A stretch of 6,508 bases of DNA. Source: an uncultured Eubacteriales bacterium. GTDB taxonomy: Bacteria > Bacillota > Clostridia > UBA1381. Numbering within the stretch: the first letter of the stretch is position 1; each line of letters begins with the position of its first letter. Positions 5,894-6,508 of the stretch are shown here, piece by piece. The stretch spans positions 1-6,508 of the forward strand of contig USPO01000090.1 in the NCBI GenBank assembly GCA_900556575.1, read 5' to 3'. The notes under the pieces were generated by a model. That model had not been told where the DNA came from. It saw only the letters and a list, made by a program, of their open reading frames with translations, and did no database searches. The translations under genes were made by a program, and so were the position numbers.

Positions 5894-6090
5894 AGGCTAT
5901 AAAAATTTATTTGAATAAGATTATAGCCGGACACAAGATACCCTTTGAGTTATCGGACGATAGGGACTATGATGTTTACAACGATGATTACTTCACAGAT
6001 AGAGATATAGCAATATTATCTGAACGTTGGGAAAGAATGAAAAAGTTGGGAACAACAGGGCTTGAACAGCATAATTTGATTGAGGAGTAA
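5887..6090 (+). CDS. 67-aa RelB/DinJ-like antitoxin fragment in the mazF position
   Basis: The 67-codon frame overlaps the mazE stop by 7 bases, with ATG at 5887 and its own Shine-Dalgarno site. It lacks all MazF features (no GDI...F/NP start, no RPALV core). Residues 4-22 (AIKIYLNKIIAGHKIPFEL) resemble the second helix and following IPFE(L/I/V) turn of RelB/DinJ ribbon-helix-helix antitoxins. The C-terminus (LGTTGLEQHNLIEE) resembles the end of that family (...EH-L-IE). The N-terminal beta strand and first helix of the DNA-binding fold, about 25-30 residues, are missing. One reading is a deletion joining the mazF start codon region to the 3' part of a relB/dinJ gene. It may instead be an unrecognised small protein. 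The middle (DDRDYDVYNDDYFTDRDIAILSERWERM) is acidic and helix-prone, like the toxin-neutralising part of such antitoxins. No relE/yafQ toxin follows. Confidence 0.6.
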   Translation: MVKAIKIYLNKIIAGHKIPFELSDDRDYDVYNDDYFTDRDIAILSERWERMKKLGTTGLEQHNLIEE

Positions 6091-6156
6091 CAAATGAATA
6101 CTTGCACTGGCAAATTTCCATTGCTGCTTTTGTGTATCGAATGTTTGAACGATTTC

Positions 6157-6191
6157 AAATGTAACAACGGCAGAACACTAAATGTAACAAC
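6157..6191 (+). repeat. Two 12-bp direct repeats at the left edge of the palindromic cluster
   Basis: aaatgtaacaac occurs exactly at 6157-6168 and 6180-6191, 23 bp apart. The second copy is the outer end of the MITE-like element that follows. The duplication may mark its insertion boundary or a slipped end. Confidence 0.5.
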
Positions 6192-6370
6192 ATCCGTAAG
6201 CCTCCCCCTCCGGGGGAGGTGGCACGCGCAGCGTGACGAAAGGGGTGAAACATGTAAAGCAATAGGAATATATTTGTATTAATCTCCTGTTGTTCCGTTT
6301 GTTTCACCCCCTCAGTCGGCTCCGCCGACAGCTCCCCCGGAAGGGGAGCCTTTGCGTGATTGTTACTATT
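6181..6370. mobile_element. MITE-like palindromic element with two inverted halves
   Basis: About 190 bp with imperfect outer inverted ends (6181-6207 against 6343-6370; both read inward as AAT(A)GTAACAA... to ...GC(C)TCCCC). An exact 10-bp inner pair lies at GGGGTGAAAC (6242-6251) and GTTTCACCCC (6301-6310). Each half holds two GC-rich hairpins: cctccccc/gggggagg (6201-6219) and cacgc/gcgtg (6223-6235) on the left, gtcggc/gccgac (6315-6329) and gctcccc/ggggagc (6331-6349) on the right. The centre (6252-6300) is AT-rich and codes for nothing. GC content far exceeds that of the surrounding DNA. This kind of repeat is widespread in gut Clostridia and is often mistranslated into spurious small proteins. 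Strong hairpins may also stop transcription from the antitoxin operon. Confidence 0.65.
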
Positions 6371-6410
6371 GGTGGATTTCCATTGTGACGTTTGCACATG
6401 TTCAACTCAT

Positions 6411-6500
6411 GGTTCACCCCCACCGTCAGCCTATCGGCTGCCACCTCCCCAACGGGGAGGCTTAGTGCAATTATTACTATTGGTGCGTTTCCTTTGCTGC
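6411..6500. repeat. Second copy of the palindromic half-element
   Basis: A diverged direct copy of the right half of the preceding element, offset by about 110 bp. It has the same order: GGTTCACCCCC, hairpin cagcc/ggctg (6427-6440), hairpin cctcccc/ggggagg (6444-6460), then ttactattggtg at 6474-6485, exactly matching 6363-6374, and tttcctttgctgc (6488-6500). The hairpin sequences differ but the pairing is kept. The array continues to, and probably beyond, the window end. Confidence 0.65.
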
Positions 6501-6508
6501 ACTCGTTC

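Noticed and set aside
5725..5934. Minus-strand frame overlapping mazE, considered as a hidden toxin
   Set aside because: It shows no toxin motif or translation signal and is explained as the complement of the mazE coding sequence.
6094..6282. 62-codon plus-strand frame after the antitoxin fragment
   Set aside because: Its second half is a translation of the GC-rich palindromic repeat (SLPLRGRWHAQRDERGE), a well-known artefact, and there is no Shine-Dalgarno site of note.
6155..6397. 80-codon minus-strand frame across the repeats
   Set aside because: It reads through the repeat hairpins (APLPGELSAEPTEGV), another recurrent spurious product. It has no start signal or domain.
6181..6500. CRISPR array
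   Set aside because: The repeats are about 110 bp apart or inverted, diverged, internally palindromic and not separated by uniform unique spacers, and no cas gene is present.

Overview
The window looks like an accessory stretch of a low-to-moderate GC Firmicutes genome, most likely a gut or rumen Clostridia (Ruminococcaceae/Oscillospiraceae/Lachnospiraceae-like). Support comes from strong purine-rich Shine-Dalgarno sites, secreted proteins with copper-amine-oxidase-N type modules and Pro/Thr linkers, a BspA-type leucine-rich-repeat remnant, and GC-rich palindromic repeats (cctccccc/gggggagg type) in AT-rich DNA. No species is assigned.

Left part (1-4670): a divergent pair for pectin (rhamnogalacturonan I) use. 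On the minus strand is a secreted 316-aa protein combining one copper-amine-oxidase-N-like module with a DUF1961 domain, the family of Bacillus subtilis YesU. On the plus strand is a 1099-aa secreted, multidomain polysaccharide lyase family 11 rhamnogalacturonan lyase (YesW/YesX type). It carries two copper-amine-oxidase-N-like units, a Pro/Thr linker and an unnamed C-terminal beta-rich domain. The two genes share a 304-bp AT-rich intergenic region with candidate promoters and an inverted repeat just upstream of the lyase. In B. subtilis, YesU and YesW/YesX lie in the same rhamnogalacturonan cluster, so the pairing supports both calls. Both genes end in perfect long hairpins.

Middle part (4753-5247): a decayed minus-strand gene for the C-terminal end of a BspA-like leucine-rich-repeat surface protein. 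One repeat is interrupted by a TGA where the repeat consensus expects Cys. An AT-rich gene-free stretch follows.

Right part (5595-6090): a well-formed sigma-A-type promoter overlapping a palindromic operator drives a MazE-like antitoxin. Overlapping its stop codon is a 67-aa frame where a mazF toxin would normally start. That frame instead resembles the C-terminal two thirds of a RelB/DinJ antitoxin. No toxin is encoded, so this looks like a rearranged, toxin-less toxin-antitoxin remnant. From about 6105 to the end the sequence is a cluster of GC-rich palindromic, MITE-like repeats.

No clearly new multi-gene system is present. The most unusual items are the chimeric or orphan antitoxin operon, the exported DUF1961 protein paired with a PL11 lyase, and the unnamed C-terminal domain of the lyase.
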